From: an uncultured Marivita sp.
GTDB lineage: Bacteria; Pseudomonadota; Alphaproteobacteria; Rhodobacterales; Rhodobacteraceae
Assembly: GCA_947503115.1 (NCBI GenBank)
Contig: CANNCS010000026.1
Span: 1 to 39,863, forward strand
Length of the DNA: 39,863 bases
Direction of reading: 5' to 3'
In this document: positions 7,745-15,776 of the stretch, one piece after another
Numbering within the stretch: position 1 is the first letter of the stretch
Layout: every line of letters starts with the position of its first letter
Program-made: the position numbers and the translations under genes
The notes under the pieces: model-generated
The model's input: only the letters and a program-made list of their open reading frames with translations
What the model was told of the DNA's origin: nothing
The model's database searches: none

Positions 7745-8629
7745 TCATGTGCGTCCAGAAAGCACGCGACCCGCAACCGCGTCCAGCTTTTTGATCATCT
7801 CGGGGTCGCGGGCATCAGGCGCGGTGATCAGCGCATGTTCCAGTGCTGTGTCGCAACCTTGCGGACAAGGCGGATGGACAGTGTCCAGCAGCGCGGGGAG
7901 GGCTTTGATCATCCGGCGCGCGGCATCGGCGTTGCCTGCCAGGACGCGAATGATGTCGGTGACTTCGACCGCATCATGGCCGGGGTGCCAGCAGTCGTAA
8001 TCGGTGACCATTGCCACGCTGGCATAGCAAAGCTCTGCCTCGCGGGCGAGTTTCGCCTCGGGCATGTTGGTCATGCCAATGACCGAACAGCCCCATTGAT
8101 CGCGGTAAAGATTTGATTCCGCGAGTGTCGAAAATTGTGGGCCTTCCATTGCCAGATAAGTGCCGCCTTCATGTACTGTGACCCCGGCCTGTCGTGCGGC
8201 CTCGGCGCAGGTGGCGCCAAGGCTTTCACACACGGGATGGGCAACCGAGACATGCGCGACGCAGCCGGTGCCGAAAAAGCTTTTGGCCCGGGCAAAGGTT
8301 CGGTCGATGAACTGGTCGACGATGACGAAATCGCCCGGTGCCATGTCTTCACGGAACGACCCGCAGGCGCTGACGCTGATCACGTCCGTAACCCCAAGCC
8401 GTTTCAGCGCGTCGATATTGGCGCGGTAGGGCACATCTGACGGGCTGTGCACGTGGCCGCGACCGTGGCGAGGCAGGAACACGATCTCAAGACTATTGAG
8501 CGTGCCGCAAAAAAGCTGGTCCGACGGCGCGCCCCATGGGGTTTCCACGGTTTGCCATGCAGCGTCTTGCAACCCGTCCACGGCATAAAGCCCCGATCCG
8601 CCTATCACGCCAAGTTTTCGGGTTGCCAT
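7745..8629 (-). CDS. mtnP: S-methyl-5'-thioadenosine phosphorylase
   Basis: Splits methylthioadenosine with phosphate into adenine and methylthioribose-1-phosphate. The 294-residue protein shows GVIGGSGLYAVDG at the N-terminus (phosphate loop), VFLPRHGRGHVHSPSDVPYRANI, SACGSFREDMAPGDFVIVDQ, and the purine-nucleoside phosphorylase signature YLAMEGPQFSTLAESNLYR. The second-substrate region VTDYDCWH is also typical. The open frame extends about 70 codons upstream, but that part is Arg-rich noise. The ATG at 8629 with CGGAGGCAGCG just ahead is the clear start. rhtB and apt follow in the operon; the Lin0512 pair precedes it by 62 bases. Confidence 0.95.
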   Translation of the reverse strand: MATRKLGVIGGSGLYAVDGLQDAAWQTVETPWGAPSDQLFCGTLNSLEIVFLPRHGRGHVHSPSDVPYRANIDALKRLGVTDVISVSACGSFREDMAPGDFVIVDQFIDRTFARAKSFFGTGCVAHVSVAHPVCESLGATCAEAARQAGVTVHEGGTYLAMEGPQFSTLAESNLYRDQWGCSVIGMTNMPEAKLAREAELCYASVAMVTDYDCWHPGHDAVEVTDIIRVLAGNADAARRMIKALPALLDTVHPPCPQGCDTALEHALITAPDARDPEMIKKLDAVAGRVLSGRT

Positions 8630-8691
8630 CGCTGCCTCCGTCACCTCTTCCGGCGCACTGTCGCAGCGCAGAAGGCCTGCATCAAGCGGTG

Positions 8692-9036
8692 CTAGGCCTG
8701 ACGCGGCAAAAAGGCCTCGACGGCGGCGGTGGCGATCACCAATGTGGCGCCGCTGTCGGGGTTGGTGACGTTCAGGCCGCCTTCGACAGCTGTGACCGTG
8801 GCGCGACCGCGGGGCAGGCCTTTGACCAGTTCGGCGCAATCCACCTTGTCCGGCTCGGCCACACCCACCGTCACCTGCACGCGCATCTGCTCATGGCTCA
8901 GGCCGGTGGCGTCGAAAAGCGGAATCGAGGAATGGCGGATCGCGTCTTCGATCGCGCGGGCGGCGGCCTTGGTGTAATCCATGCCGTATTGGTCGTTGCC
9001 CATGCCCATTTCGATGATGAAGCGTTGGTCGCTCAT
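8692..9036 (-). CDS. Lin0512-family protein, second copy of tandem pair
   Basis: This 114-residue soluble protein is probably of the uncharacterised Lin0512 family, recognised from memory of its pattern: EMGMGNDQYGMDYTKAAARAIEDAIRHSS, then VQVTVGVAEPDKVD, and GRATVTAVEGGLNV near the C-terminus. It is clearly paralogous to the upstream neighbour: both share GMG, DYTKAA or DYTEAA, and a VTV-GGL core. The two overlap by 4 bases (start codon within the preceding stop, at 9033-9036), which implies translational coupling and possibly a heteromeric complex. No catalytic motif can be assigned, and the family has no biochemical role that I know of. Confidence 0.8.
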   Translation of the reverse strand: MSDQRFIIEMGMGNDQYGMDYTKAAARAIEDAIRHSSIPLFDATGLSHEQMRVQVTVGVAEPDKVDCAELVKGLPRGRATVTAVEGGLNVTNPDSGATLVIATAAVEAFLPRQA

Positions 9037-9383
9037 GCCACGCCCTCCAGATCAAGCGCCACGGAGATCGCAACATTCGCGATCACCGTCGGTTTGCCGC
9101 CATCGCTGCGTGGCACGTCGAGACCACCTTTGCGTGCAATTACAGTAATTTGGCCGTAAGGAAAAATCGCCGCGATCGTGTTCGTGTCAAGCGCGTCTGG
9201 GTTTTGAACGCCCACCTCGACTGTGATCTGCATATCGGGTTTATCCTTGCCGTACAGCTCTGCAAGGTTGATCGAGTTGTGCCAAAGCGCATCCTTGACC
9301 GCGCGGGATGCGGCTTCGGTGTAATCCTGTCGGCGCAGGGACGACCCCATGCCGAATTCGGTCAGCAGACGTTTGACAGCCAT
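9033..9383 (-). CDS. Lin0512-family protein, first copy of tandem pair
   Basis: The 116-residue partner of the downstream paralogue. It carries FGMGSSLRRQDYTEAASRAVKDALWHNS, then ITVEVGVQNPDALD, YGQITVIARKGGLDV and a VIANVAISVAL ending that the second copy matches with VIATAAVEAFL. The frame extends 23 codons further upstream into the flavin-reductase gene end. The ATG at 9383 is preferred because AGAAGGTG lies upstream and homology starts there (MAVKRLLTEFGMG). It follows the flavin-reductase-like gene by 17 bases. Function is unknown. The conserved aspartates and glycines of both copies differ at several positions, suggesting divided roles rather than a simple recent duplication. Confidence 0.8.
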   Translation of the reverse strand: MAVKRLLTEFGMGSSLRRQDYTEAASRAVKDALWHNSINLAELYGKDKPDMQITVEVGVQNPDALDTNTIAAIFPYGQITVIARKGGLDVPRSDGGKPTVIANVAISVALDLEGVA

Positions 9384-9400
9384 CTCGTGTTCACCTTCTG

Positions 9401-10066
9401 TTAAAGGACCGGATCGGACCCAATGTTTCGCGCGCGAAACAATAGGGCGCAAGGCGTGACCTTTTCACCCGGGCGTTTCAGGCTGAATTTTTCACGCACC
9501 ACCGAATAGTCGCGGTAGCCCATGCGGGTCAGCGGGTTGAAGCTTAGCACGTCGAACACGCCATCCTTGATGCAATCGTCGCGCATGTGAATGCCAGTGA
9601 CTTCGCCGAAAACGGCGAAATTGGCCTCTCCGGGGAGTTGGACAATCTGTGTCAGCTTGCATTCCAGCGTCGCGGGTGCACCCGCCACACGAGGGCAGTT
9701 CATCGTGTCGCATTCGGCTTTTTCAATGCCGGCGTGGGCGAACTCGTCCACATCGCGGTCCCATGCGCCCGAGGTCAGGTTCATGGCGTCGCGCATGGCG
9801 TATTCGACGACGTTTACGGCGAACACGCCTGTATCGCGGATTTGGGCCACGGAATCCTTGGTGTCGCCGCGATCTTCTTTGGCGGAAGTCGAGGCGAACA
9901 TCACCTGTGGTGGCACATAAGCCACTGCGTTGAAGAAGGAGTAGGGCGCGAGGTTGTCCTGCCCGTCGCTGCCACGGGTCGAGATCCAGCCGATGGGGCG
10001 GGGGGTGACAATGGCGTTGAACGGGTTGTGCGGTAGGCCGTGGCCGTCTTCGGGACGGTAGAACAT
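9401..10066 (-). CDS. Flavin reductase-like domain protein (FMN-binding)
   Basis: A 221-residue protein of the flavin-reductase-like family with an FMN-binding split-barrel. The motifs are TPRPIGWISTRGSDGQDNLAPYSFFNAV, typical of the subgroup, then KDSVAQIRDTGVFAVNVV and a late FGEVTGIHM. Members reduce FMN with NAD(P)H or act as oxidoreductases on aromatic or flavin-like substrates; the exact reaction is not readable. It is the first gene of the minus-strand run that ends with apt. Its start lies 99 bases from a divergent GNAT gene, so both promoters should lie within that short gap. Confidence 0.85.
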   Translation of the reverse strand: MFYRPEDGHGLPHNPFNAIVTPRPIGWISTRGSDGQDNLAPYSFFNAVAYVPPQVMFASTSAKEDRGDTKDSVAQIRDTGVFAVNVVEYAMRDAMNLTSGAWDRDVDEFAHAGIEKAECDTMNCPRVAGAPATLECKLTQIVQLPGEANFAVFGEVTGIHMRDDCIKDGVFDVLSFNPLTRMGYRDYSVVREKFSLKRPGEKVTPCALLFRARNIGSDPVL

Positions 10067-10165
10067 AAGGGCAAGCTCCCTGTTTGCCGATTGTTTTTCT
10101 GCGTGATAGGCCGTTTCGCAGCGGAATGCACGGGGGTGTACCGCGCGTCAACGAAGAGCGGTGCC

Positions 10166-10651
10166 ATGTTCACCCTGAGCCGGGAAACCAAAGATGATTG
10201 GTGGGAGGTCGAAGGCCTCTATGACCTGTGTTTCGCGCCTGGGCGCGAGGCGCTGTCTTCCTACCGGTTGCGCGATGGCATCCCACCCGTGGCCAGTCTG
10301 AGCCGGGTGGCGCGGGATGATCAGGGCATTTTGGGCGGTGCGATCCGATATTGGCCGGTCAGGATTTCCGAACATCGGATTTTGTTGCTTGGACCTGTGG
10401 CCGTTCACCCGACAGCGCAGGGCGAAGGGCTGGGCGGGGCGCTTATTCGGGACAGTCTGGATCAGGCCCGCCGCGAAGGCTGGGCCCGGGTGCTTTTGGT
10501 GGGCGATGCGCCCTATTATCGGCGGTTCGGCTTTAACAAACTGGACGGAGTCGAGATGCCGCCGCCGACCAACCCCGACCGGGTTCTAGGGCTGGAGTTG
10601 GTGCCGGGCGCATGGCATGGTCTGCGTGGTTCGGTGACGCGAGACGCTTGA
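10166..10651 (+). CDS. GNAT-family N-acetyltransferase
   Basis: A 161-residue acetyltransferase-fold protein. The acetyl-CoA binding motif A is visible as LLLGPVAVHPTAQGEGLGGALIRDSL (about residues 75-100), followed by VLLVGDAPYYRRFGFNKLDGVEMPPP, which places it in the YhbS-like subgroup. The open frame begins at 10040, but that overlaps the divergent flavin-reductase gene. The ATG at 10166 (MFTLSRETKDDWWEVEGLYD) gives the usual N-terminus. The acceptor substrate is unknown. The following gene begins 31 bases downstream in the same direction. Confidence 0.87.
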   Translation: MFTLSRETKDDWWEVEGLYDLCFAPGREALSSYRLRDGIPPVASLSRVARDDQGILGGAIRYWPVRISEHRILLLGPVAVHPTAQGEGLGGALIRDSLDQARREGWARVLLVGDAPYYRRFGFNKLDGVEMPPPTNPDRVLGLELVPGAWHGLRGSVTRDA

Positions 10652-10682
10652 ACCGTACGGCAAACGTCCCCAATTGTACGGT

Positions 10683-11432
10683 ATGACCGGAACCGATCTC
10701 GTGCCTCAAGACACCCAAACTGCCATCGCGTCACTGGCTCGCCGTCACAAGGCAGCCGGAGGCGTGGGGCTGCAAGTGTTGAACATGATCGGTGGGCGGG
10801 CGGAGAACCTGCTGGAACGGTTGCCGCAGTCTGTGAAGTTGGGTCTTGAAGGTGCCACCGAGCGCGCGCTCAGGGTGGCGCTGCAAGCAGCAAAACAGTC
10901 GCGCGGTGTGGTGCCGGACCAGAAGGGTTGGCTCAACACGGCGGTCACCACAGCGATGGGAGCTGTTGGTGGTGCAGGTGGGTTGCCCACGGCGTTGGCG
11001 GAATTGCCGGTCACAACGACGGTGCTCTTGCGCGCGATCCAAGGCATCGCGGCAGAATATGATTTCGATCCGAATGATCCCAACGTGTTGGCCGATTGCC
11101 TGACCGTGTTTGCCAGCGCCGGTCCCTTGGCGGATGATGACGGGGCCAACATGGCGTTCCTGTCGACCCGTGTGACCCTGAACGGAGCGGCAGTGCATGG
11201 CATCCTGAAATCAGTAGCGCCAAAGTTGGCGACTGTTTTGGGGCAAAAGCTGGCCGCACAGACTGTGCCGATCCTTGGTGCGGCTGCGGGGGCGGCAACG
11301 AATTACGCCTATACCAGCTACTATCAGGAAATGGCCCATGTGCATTTCGGGCTGCGGCGGCTGGCGATTGAGTCTGGCATGTCCGAGACCCTGCTGGTCG
11401 AGGAATTGCGGCGGGCCGTGAAAACCGTCTAA
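10683..11432 (+). CDS. EcsC-family protein
   Basis: A 249-residue protein resembling the EcsC family, named after a gene beside a Bacillus ABC transporter; its biochemical role is unclear. The pattern is an N-terminal helical region, then GAVGGAGGLPTALAELPVTTTVLLRAIQGIAAEY (membrane-active-looking amphipathic stretch), and GAAAGAATNYAYTSYYQEMAHVHFGLRRLA near the C-terminus, which is the family's best-conserved block. The ATG at 10683 is chosen over TTG at 10674. It lies 31 bases after the GNAT gene and may be co-transcribed. No signal peptide is seen. The gene-poor stretch at 11433-11819 follows. Confidence 0.8.
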   Translation: MTGTDLVPQDTQTAIASLARRHKAAGGVGLQVLNMIGGRAENLLERLPQSVKLGLEGATERALRVALQAAKQSRGVVPDQKGWLNTAVTTAMGAVGGAGGLPTALAELPVTTTVLLRAIQGIAAEYDFDPNDPNVLADCLTVFASAGPLADDDGANMAFLSTRVTLNGAAVHGILKSVAPKLATVLGQKLAAQTVPILGAAAGAATNYAYTSYYQEMAHVHFGLRRLAIESGMSETLLVEELRRAVKTV

Positions 11433-11819
11433 ATTTGGCGTAAATCGTCCGAACGCTTCATTCTATCTTAACGTTAATGGTGGATTTTGGACCTGTCCCC
11501 GAAGGCTTTCGGGGGCATGAGCGGACGGGGCGCTGTGATCCAATCATGATCCGGCACCGGAGCATTGCGCACCCGTTCGCCCGCAACCGCTCTGACAGCA
11601 CGCGGGTTGGAAAATCCGACTCTTGTCAGCCAGAATGGCTGGGGCGTGCTGTTGGGGGGGGGGCTTGTCCACCTCGGCGCGGGCGGGGGGGTATTCTTCG
11701 TACTGCCCGATGAAGGGGAACATGATCGACAGAGGGCCGCTATTGGAGGCACGCTCGCCCGCTTCAATAAACGGAGTGCGACCGCGCGCGCGGTGGCAAT
11801 TGCAACCGAAACCCGGGCG
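11433..11819. other. Gene-poor 387-base stretch between ecsC and the ABC importer
   Basis: No intact gene. It contains a short hairpin (CCCCGAA 11497-11503, TTCGGGG 11508-11514) after ecsC, an unrecognised 150-base stretch, a run of ten or more G near 11653-11662, and a decayed ptsP-like piece described separately. Open frames on both strands (for example 11474-12184 minus) do not look like coding sequence, as they continue into the ATPase gene in a different frame. The mixture suggests a scar of past rearrangement. Confidence 0.6.
11662..11763 (-). pseudogene. Decayed fragment of ptsP
   Basis: The plus-strand sequence closely matches the intact ptsP at about 23085-23185. Shared blocks include CTTGTCCACCTCGGCGCGGG, TATTCTTCGTACTGC and ATGAAGGGGAACATGATCG, in the same order, spacing and orientation. 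By eye about 80 bases match at over 90 percent, then similarity fades to about 11763. On the minus strand it would encode the PEP-binding-domain segment around IMFPFIAQYEEYTAARAEVDKA, but extra Gs break the frame. No other part of ptsP is present nearby. It is either a leftover of a second enzyme I gene or a stray duplication. Confidence 0.7.
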
Positions 11820-13856
11820 TCATTCTGCGGCTTGGCCTGCCTGCGCTGCCGCAAGATCGGTGATCGCGTGATGACAGCGGATCGCGTGGCCATCCGCCGT
11901 TTGGTGCCAGGGCGGCGTTTCGCTGTCACAGATCGGGCCGATCTTGCGCGGGCAGCGGCGTTGGAACGGGCAGCCCTGCGCAGGGGGCGACAGTTCAACC
12001 ACATCGTCTGCCGCAAGCGTGGGCGCAGTGTCCGGGTCCGGTTCGAGCACCGCCCCCAAAAGCACTTCGGTATAGGGATGCGATGGCGTGGCATAGACCT
12101 GATCAGACGGCCCGATTTCACATAAGCGTCCCTGGTAGAGTACCGCCACCCTGTCTGACAACGCCTTGACCACGGCCAAGTCATGACTGACGAAAATATA
12201 CGTCGTGCCCTGTTTCTCTTTCAACTCGTTCAACAGATCCAGCACCGCGGCCTGTACCGACACATCCAGCGCCGATGTGACCTCGTCGCAGAGCACGATT
12301 TCCGGGTCTGCGGCAAAGGCGCGAGCCACGGCGACGCGCTGTTTCTCACCGCCTGAAAGCTGGCTGGGCAAACGGTCGAGATAATGTCCGCCCAGCCGAA
12401 CCCGGTCGAGGATTTCAACGCTGCGGTCATGCAGTGCCTGCCCGGTCAGGCCAAAATAGAGCCTGAGCGGTTGTTCGAGGATCTCGGCAATGGTCTGGCG
12501 CGGGTTCAGGCTGTCATCGGGGTTCTGGAAGACCAACTGGATCCGCCGAAGATGATCAGGTGGGCGGTTCTCCACCACAGTGGCCAGCGCCTCGCTCTGC
12601 GCAAGGGTGATCTGGCCTCCCGCCGGGGGCAACAGGCCCGCGATGGATTTCAGGATCGTCGACTTTCCCGATCCACTTTCGCCGACAAGTCCCAACGTTT
12701 CTCCTCGGCGCACAGTCACGTCGATTTCGTCCACGGTGGCGACGCGTGCATCGCTACGGCCCAGGACCCTGTCGAACAGACTGGGCTGATGATAACTGAT
12801 CGACAGATCGGTCAATTGAAGGGCCGTGGCGCCGTCTGGCTTGATCTCGACGGGGACCGCGCCGCTCATCGTCCGGGACACCCGATCGGCCTGATCGGTG
12901 AAAAAGCAGCGCGCCAATTCACCGGTTGGTAGTGCTGTCAGGTCGGGTCGCTGGGATCGGCAGAGGTCTTGTGCCAGCGCGCAGCGATCTACAAAGGAAC
13001 ATCCATCCCCCGCGTCACCAGGCGCTGGAGGTCGCCCGTCCAGCGCAACCGGCAGATGGCGATCCGCCAGCCGCGGGATCGAAGCCAGAAGCCCGCGCGC
13101 ATAGGGGTGCGCTGGTGATTTCAGCACCTGCCGCGTGGTGCCTTCCATCACGACTTCGCCGGCATACATCACCACAACCCGGTCACAGACCCGGGCAATC
13201 GCTCCAAGGTCATGGCTGACATAGACCATCGCCATGCCGCGATCCCGCGCGATGTCGCGCAAAAGCTCAAGGATATGCGCCTGAGTTGTTACATCCAGCC
13301 CCGTCGTCGGCTCATCCAGCAAAAGCGCGTGTGGTTCACCCGCCAGCGCCATCGCTACGGCGACGCGCTGTTGCTGCCCGCCCGAGAGCTCGTGCGGAAA
13401 CCGCGACAGGATTGCTTGGGGATCGGGTAAACGCACTTGCCCCAACAGTTCGGTCGCCTTGGCCACATGTTCGGCGCCGGGCACTGCGGAGTGAAGACGC
13501 AGCGCCTCGATCAGCTGGGCGCCGATGCGCAATGTGGGTGTCAGCGACTGACCCGAGTTCTGCGGGATCAGCGCCAGTTCGCCGCCGCGTATCTTCTCAA
13601 GCTCTTGGCGGGTGCGAGAAAACATGTCCTGCCCGCGAAAGGCGACCGACCCGTCCAGTAGACGAAGCCCACGTTTCAGATAGCCCATCGCGGCCAGCGC
13701 CAACGTGGATTTACCCGACCCGCTTTCACCGACTATGCCGAGGCTTTCGCCCTCGGCCACTTGGAGGTCGATGTTTCGCAACACCGGCAGCGTCGCACCG
13801 GATTTTCCGGTGAACCCAACCGAGACATCGCGAATATCGAGAACGGGCCCTGTCAT
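11820..13856 (-). CDS. Peptide/opine-type ABC importer, fused double ATPase
   Basis: A single 678-residue chain combines both ATP-binding domains that are separate DppD and DppF proteins in E. coli. The first half has a P-loop GESGSGKS (43-50), signature LSGGQQQRV (157-165) and Walker [12 protein letters not shown]. The second half repeats GESGSGKS (392-399), LSGGEKQRV and a Walker B region [11 protein letters not shown]. After each half lies a Cys-containing OppD/DppF-type tail ([29 protein letters not shown]). Use of DEVTSALD in the second half is normal for the DppF side. The ATG at 13856 overlaps the permease stop by 4 bases. The open frame before it is another gene's other frame. It energises import with the next three genes. 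Confidence 0.95.
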   Translation of the reverse strand: MTGPVLDIRDVSVGFTGKSGATLPVLRNIDLQVAEGESLGIVGESGSGKSTLALAAMGYLKRGLRLLDGSVAFRGQDMFSRTRQELEKIRGGELALIPQNSGQSLTPTLRIGAQLIEALRLHSAVPGAEHVAKATELLGQVRLPDPQAILSRFPHELSGGQQQRVAVAMALAGEPHALLLDEPTTGLDVTTQAHILELLRDIARDRGMAMVYVSHDLGAIARVCDRVVVMYAGEVVMEGTTRQVLKSPAHPYARGLLASIPRLADRHLPVALDGRPPAPGDAGDGCSFVDRCALAQDLCRSQRPDLTALPTGELARCFFTDQADRVSRTMSGAVPVEIKPDGATALQLTDLSISYHQPSLFDRVLGRSDARVATVDEIDVTVRRGETLGLVGESGSGKSTILKSIAGLLPPAGGQITLAQSEALATVVENRPPDHLRRIQLVFQNPDDSLNPRQTIAEILEQPLRLYFGLTGQALHDRSVEILDRVRLGGHYLDRLPSQLSGGEKQRVAVARAFAADPEIVLCDEVTSALDVSVQAAVLDLLNELKEKQGTTYIFVSHDLAVVKALSDRVAVLYQGRLCEIGPSDQVYATPSHPYTEVLLGAVLEPDPDTAPTLAADDVVELSPPAQGCPFQRRCPRKIGPICDSETPPWHQTADGHAIRCHHAITDLAAAQAGQAAE

Positions 13857-14740
13857 ACTGGCGCCTTTTGTGCCCGGTCGATGCCAAGTGCCTTGGCCAG
13901 GGCATCGGCGGTCAGGTTGATGCCGATGATCAGCGAACTGAGCGCGATGACCGGTCCCAGCACGCCCCAGGGCGCAAAGGACATGAAGCCGCGCGCATCG
14001 GCGATCATCAGGCCCCAATCGGGCGTCGGAGGAGACACACCGAAACCCAGGAAGGACAACGACGAAAACGCCAGCAGCATCCATGACCAGCGCATTGCAC
14101 CTTCGACCATCAATGTATCCAGAACATTCGGCAAAAGCTCGCGTCGGATGATCGTTATGCGGCGATGCCCCCGCGCCCGCGCCGCAGACACGAAATCGCG
14201 CGCCACAACGTCATGGGTGGCAGCACGGGCGATGCGGATGACCGGGATGCCGTAAAAGAATGCCAGTGTCGGTATCAGAACCTCTATCCCGGTGCCGAAG
14301 GTGACGATCAGCACCAGCATTTTCAGGATCCAGGGCAGCGACAGGAACGCATCCACAACCCGCATCATCACCTCGTCGATGCGACCGCCCACAAGGCCAA
14401 AGAAGATGCCGACAAACCCGCCCCAGGTGACCGCAATGGGCGTGGCGATGCCGGTGACGAGAAGCGCCTCGCGCCCGCCGAGAAGCACGCGGGTAAAGAC
14501 ATCGCGGCCCAGATGGTCTGTGCCCAGCCAATGGGCGGCCTCGGGCCCGGTCAGCATCATGGCCGAGTTCATCGCCTTGTAGTCATATGGTACGATCAAT
14601 GGACTGATGATGGCCAACAACAGATGTGCCATGACGAGCGTCAGGCCAACTGCACCTGAGGGGCGCGCCATCACGTCTCGCAGGACCGATAAAAACCGGG
14701 CAAGACGGGTATTCTCATTGGGCACCGATGCGACGCTCAT
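13853..14740 (-). CDS. Peptide/opine-type ABC importer, DppC-like permease
   Basis: A 295-residue inner-membrane protein with about six hydrophobic segments. It has the DppC-family periplasmic entry [28 protein letters not shown] and the ATPase-contact loop [23 protein letters not shown]. It ends with [24 protein letters not shown], also diagnostic. It partners the DppB-like permease to form the channel. It overlaps both neighbours by 4 bases, which indicates tight translational coupling in the order binding protein, DppB-like, DppC-like, ATPase. Confidence 0.94.
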   Translation of the reverse strand: MSVASVPNENTRLARFLSVLRDVMARPSGAVGLTLVMAHLLLAIISPLIVPYDYKAMNSAMMLTGPEAAHWLGTDHLGRDVFTRVLLGGREALLVTGIATPIAVTWGGFVGIFFGLVGGRIDEVMMRVVDAFLSLPWILKMLVLIVTFGTGIEVLIPTLAFFYGIPVIRIARAATHDVVARDFVSAARARGHRRITIIRRELLPNVLDTLMVEGAMRWSWMLLAFSSLSFLGFGVSPPTPDWGLMIADARGFMSFAPWGVLGPVIALSSLIIGINLTADALAKALGIDRAQKAPV

Positions 14741-15696
14741 TTCCGCCTCATATGCAATGTGCGCAGGCGTGGGTTGGCGATCATTGTCAACAGATCGGCC
14801 GACAGGTTTACTCCGACATAGACCGTGGCTACGATCAACGCGATGGCCTGCACCACCGGCAGGTCGCGGTCAGAGATGCTGTCGATCATCATCCGGCCCA
14901 GGCCGGGATAATTGAACACCACCTCGATCACGACGACTCCGCCCAAAAGCCACGCAATGGTCAGCGCCACGACATTGATCGCTGGCAAAAGCGCGTTGGG
15001 TAGCGCATGCCGGAACACGATCCGCCAATAGGGCACACCCTTGAGCGTTGCCATCTGCACATAGTCCCCGGCCATCACCTCAATCACTGAAGAGCGCACC
15101 ATGCGCAGGATATGCGCGGTCATCACCATGGTCAGCACCAGAACGGGCAACAAGATCTCTGGGAAAAACTCGGCCGCTGGTGCATGGGCCGGGGTCAGCA
15201 CAATACCCGGCAACCATCCCAGCCAAACGGAAAAGAGCAGGATAAGCACCGTGGCCGACACGAATTCAGGAATGGTCATGGCAAAAATCGCCATTGTTGA
15301 CAGGGTCAGGTCAATTGGCTTGTCCCGCCAAAGCCCGGTGACAACGCCAAGGAAGATCGCCAAAGGCACGCCCAGAGCCAGCGAACAGGCCGCCAGCAGT
15401 AATGAATTCCCGAGCCGCGCACCGACAAGCTCGGAAATGCTTTTTTGTCCATTGGCGGAAACGCCCAGATTGCCCTGCACGGCGCCCGCCGCCCAATCGA
15501 TATAACGCTCGACAGCGGGGCGGTTGAGCCCCTGCGCCTCGCGGCAGTTTTCAAGCAGCTTGCCCTTGGCTTCACGCTCAAGAAACGCGGTGCAAGCGTC
15601 CCCGGGAAGCATTTCGACACCTGAGAAAATGATGATCGAGACGATAGCGACCGTCACGGCACCCAGAAACAGACGTCGAAGGAACATGCGCAGCAT
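14737..15696 (-). CDS. Peptide/opine-type ABC importer, DppB-like permease
   Basis: A 319-residue membrane protein with an N-terminal membrane segment (LGAVTVAIVSIIIFSGVEMLPGD) followed by the BPD transport domain. The ATPase-contact loop is TLKGVPYWRIVFRHALPNALLPAI, and the late segment VVVIEVVFNYPGLGRMMIDSISDRDLPVVQ is typical of DppB/GsiC/OppB. The DppB-type spacer between the first two membrane segments includes CREAQGLNRPAVERYIDWAAG. It starts 80 bases after the binding-protein stop and overlaps the DppC-like gene by 4 bases. Confidence 0.94.
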   Translation of the reverse strand: MLRMFLRRLFLGAVTVAIVSIIIFSGVEMLPGDACTAFLEREAKGKLLENCREAQGLNRPAVERYIDWAAGAVQGNLGVSANGQKSISELVGARLGNSLLLAACSLALGVPLAIFLGVVTGLWRDKPIDLTLSTMAIFAMTIPEFVSATVLILLFSVWLGWLPGIVLTPAHAPAAEFFPEILLPVLVLTMVMTAHILRMVRSSVIEVMAGDYVQMATLKGVPYWRIVFRHALPNALLPAINVVALTIAWLLGGVVVIEVVFNYPGLGRMMIDSISDRDLPVVQAIALIVATVYVGVNLSADLLTMIANPRLRTLHMRRK

Positions 15697-15776
15697 GAAA
15701 GCGTGTCCTGTTTTTCAAGAAGGGTGTCATGGACGGGGCGCCGCGTAGTGGCAGCGCCCCAAACCTGTTCCAGTGA

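Noticed and set aside
11474-12184. 236-codon minus-strand open frame across the ATPase end
   Set aside because: The part beyond 11820 is a shadow of the ATPase gene; the rest is the mixed scar and ptsP fragment, not one gene.
13857-14084. Upstream extension of the ATPase open frame
   Set aside because: It overlaps the permease gene in another frame and has no ATPase-like sequence; the ATG at 13856 fits the family start and a 4-base overlap.
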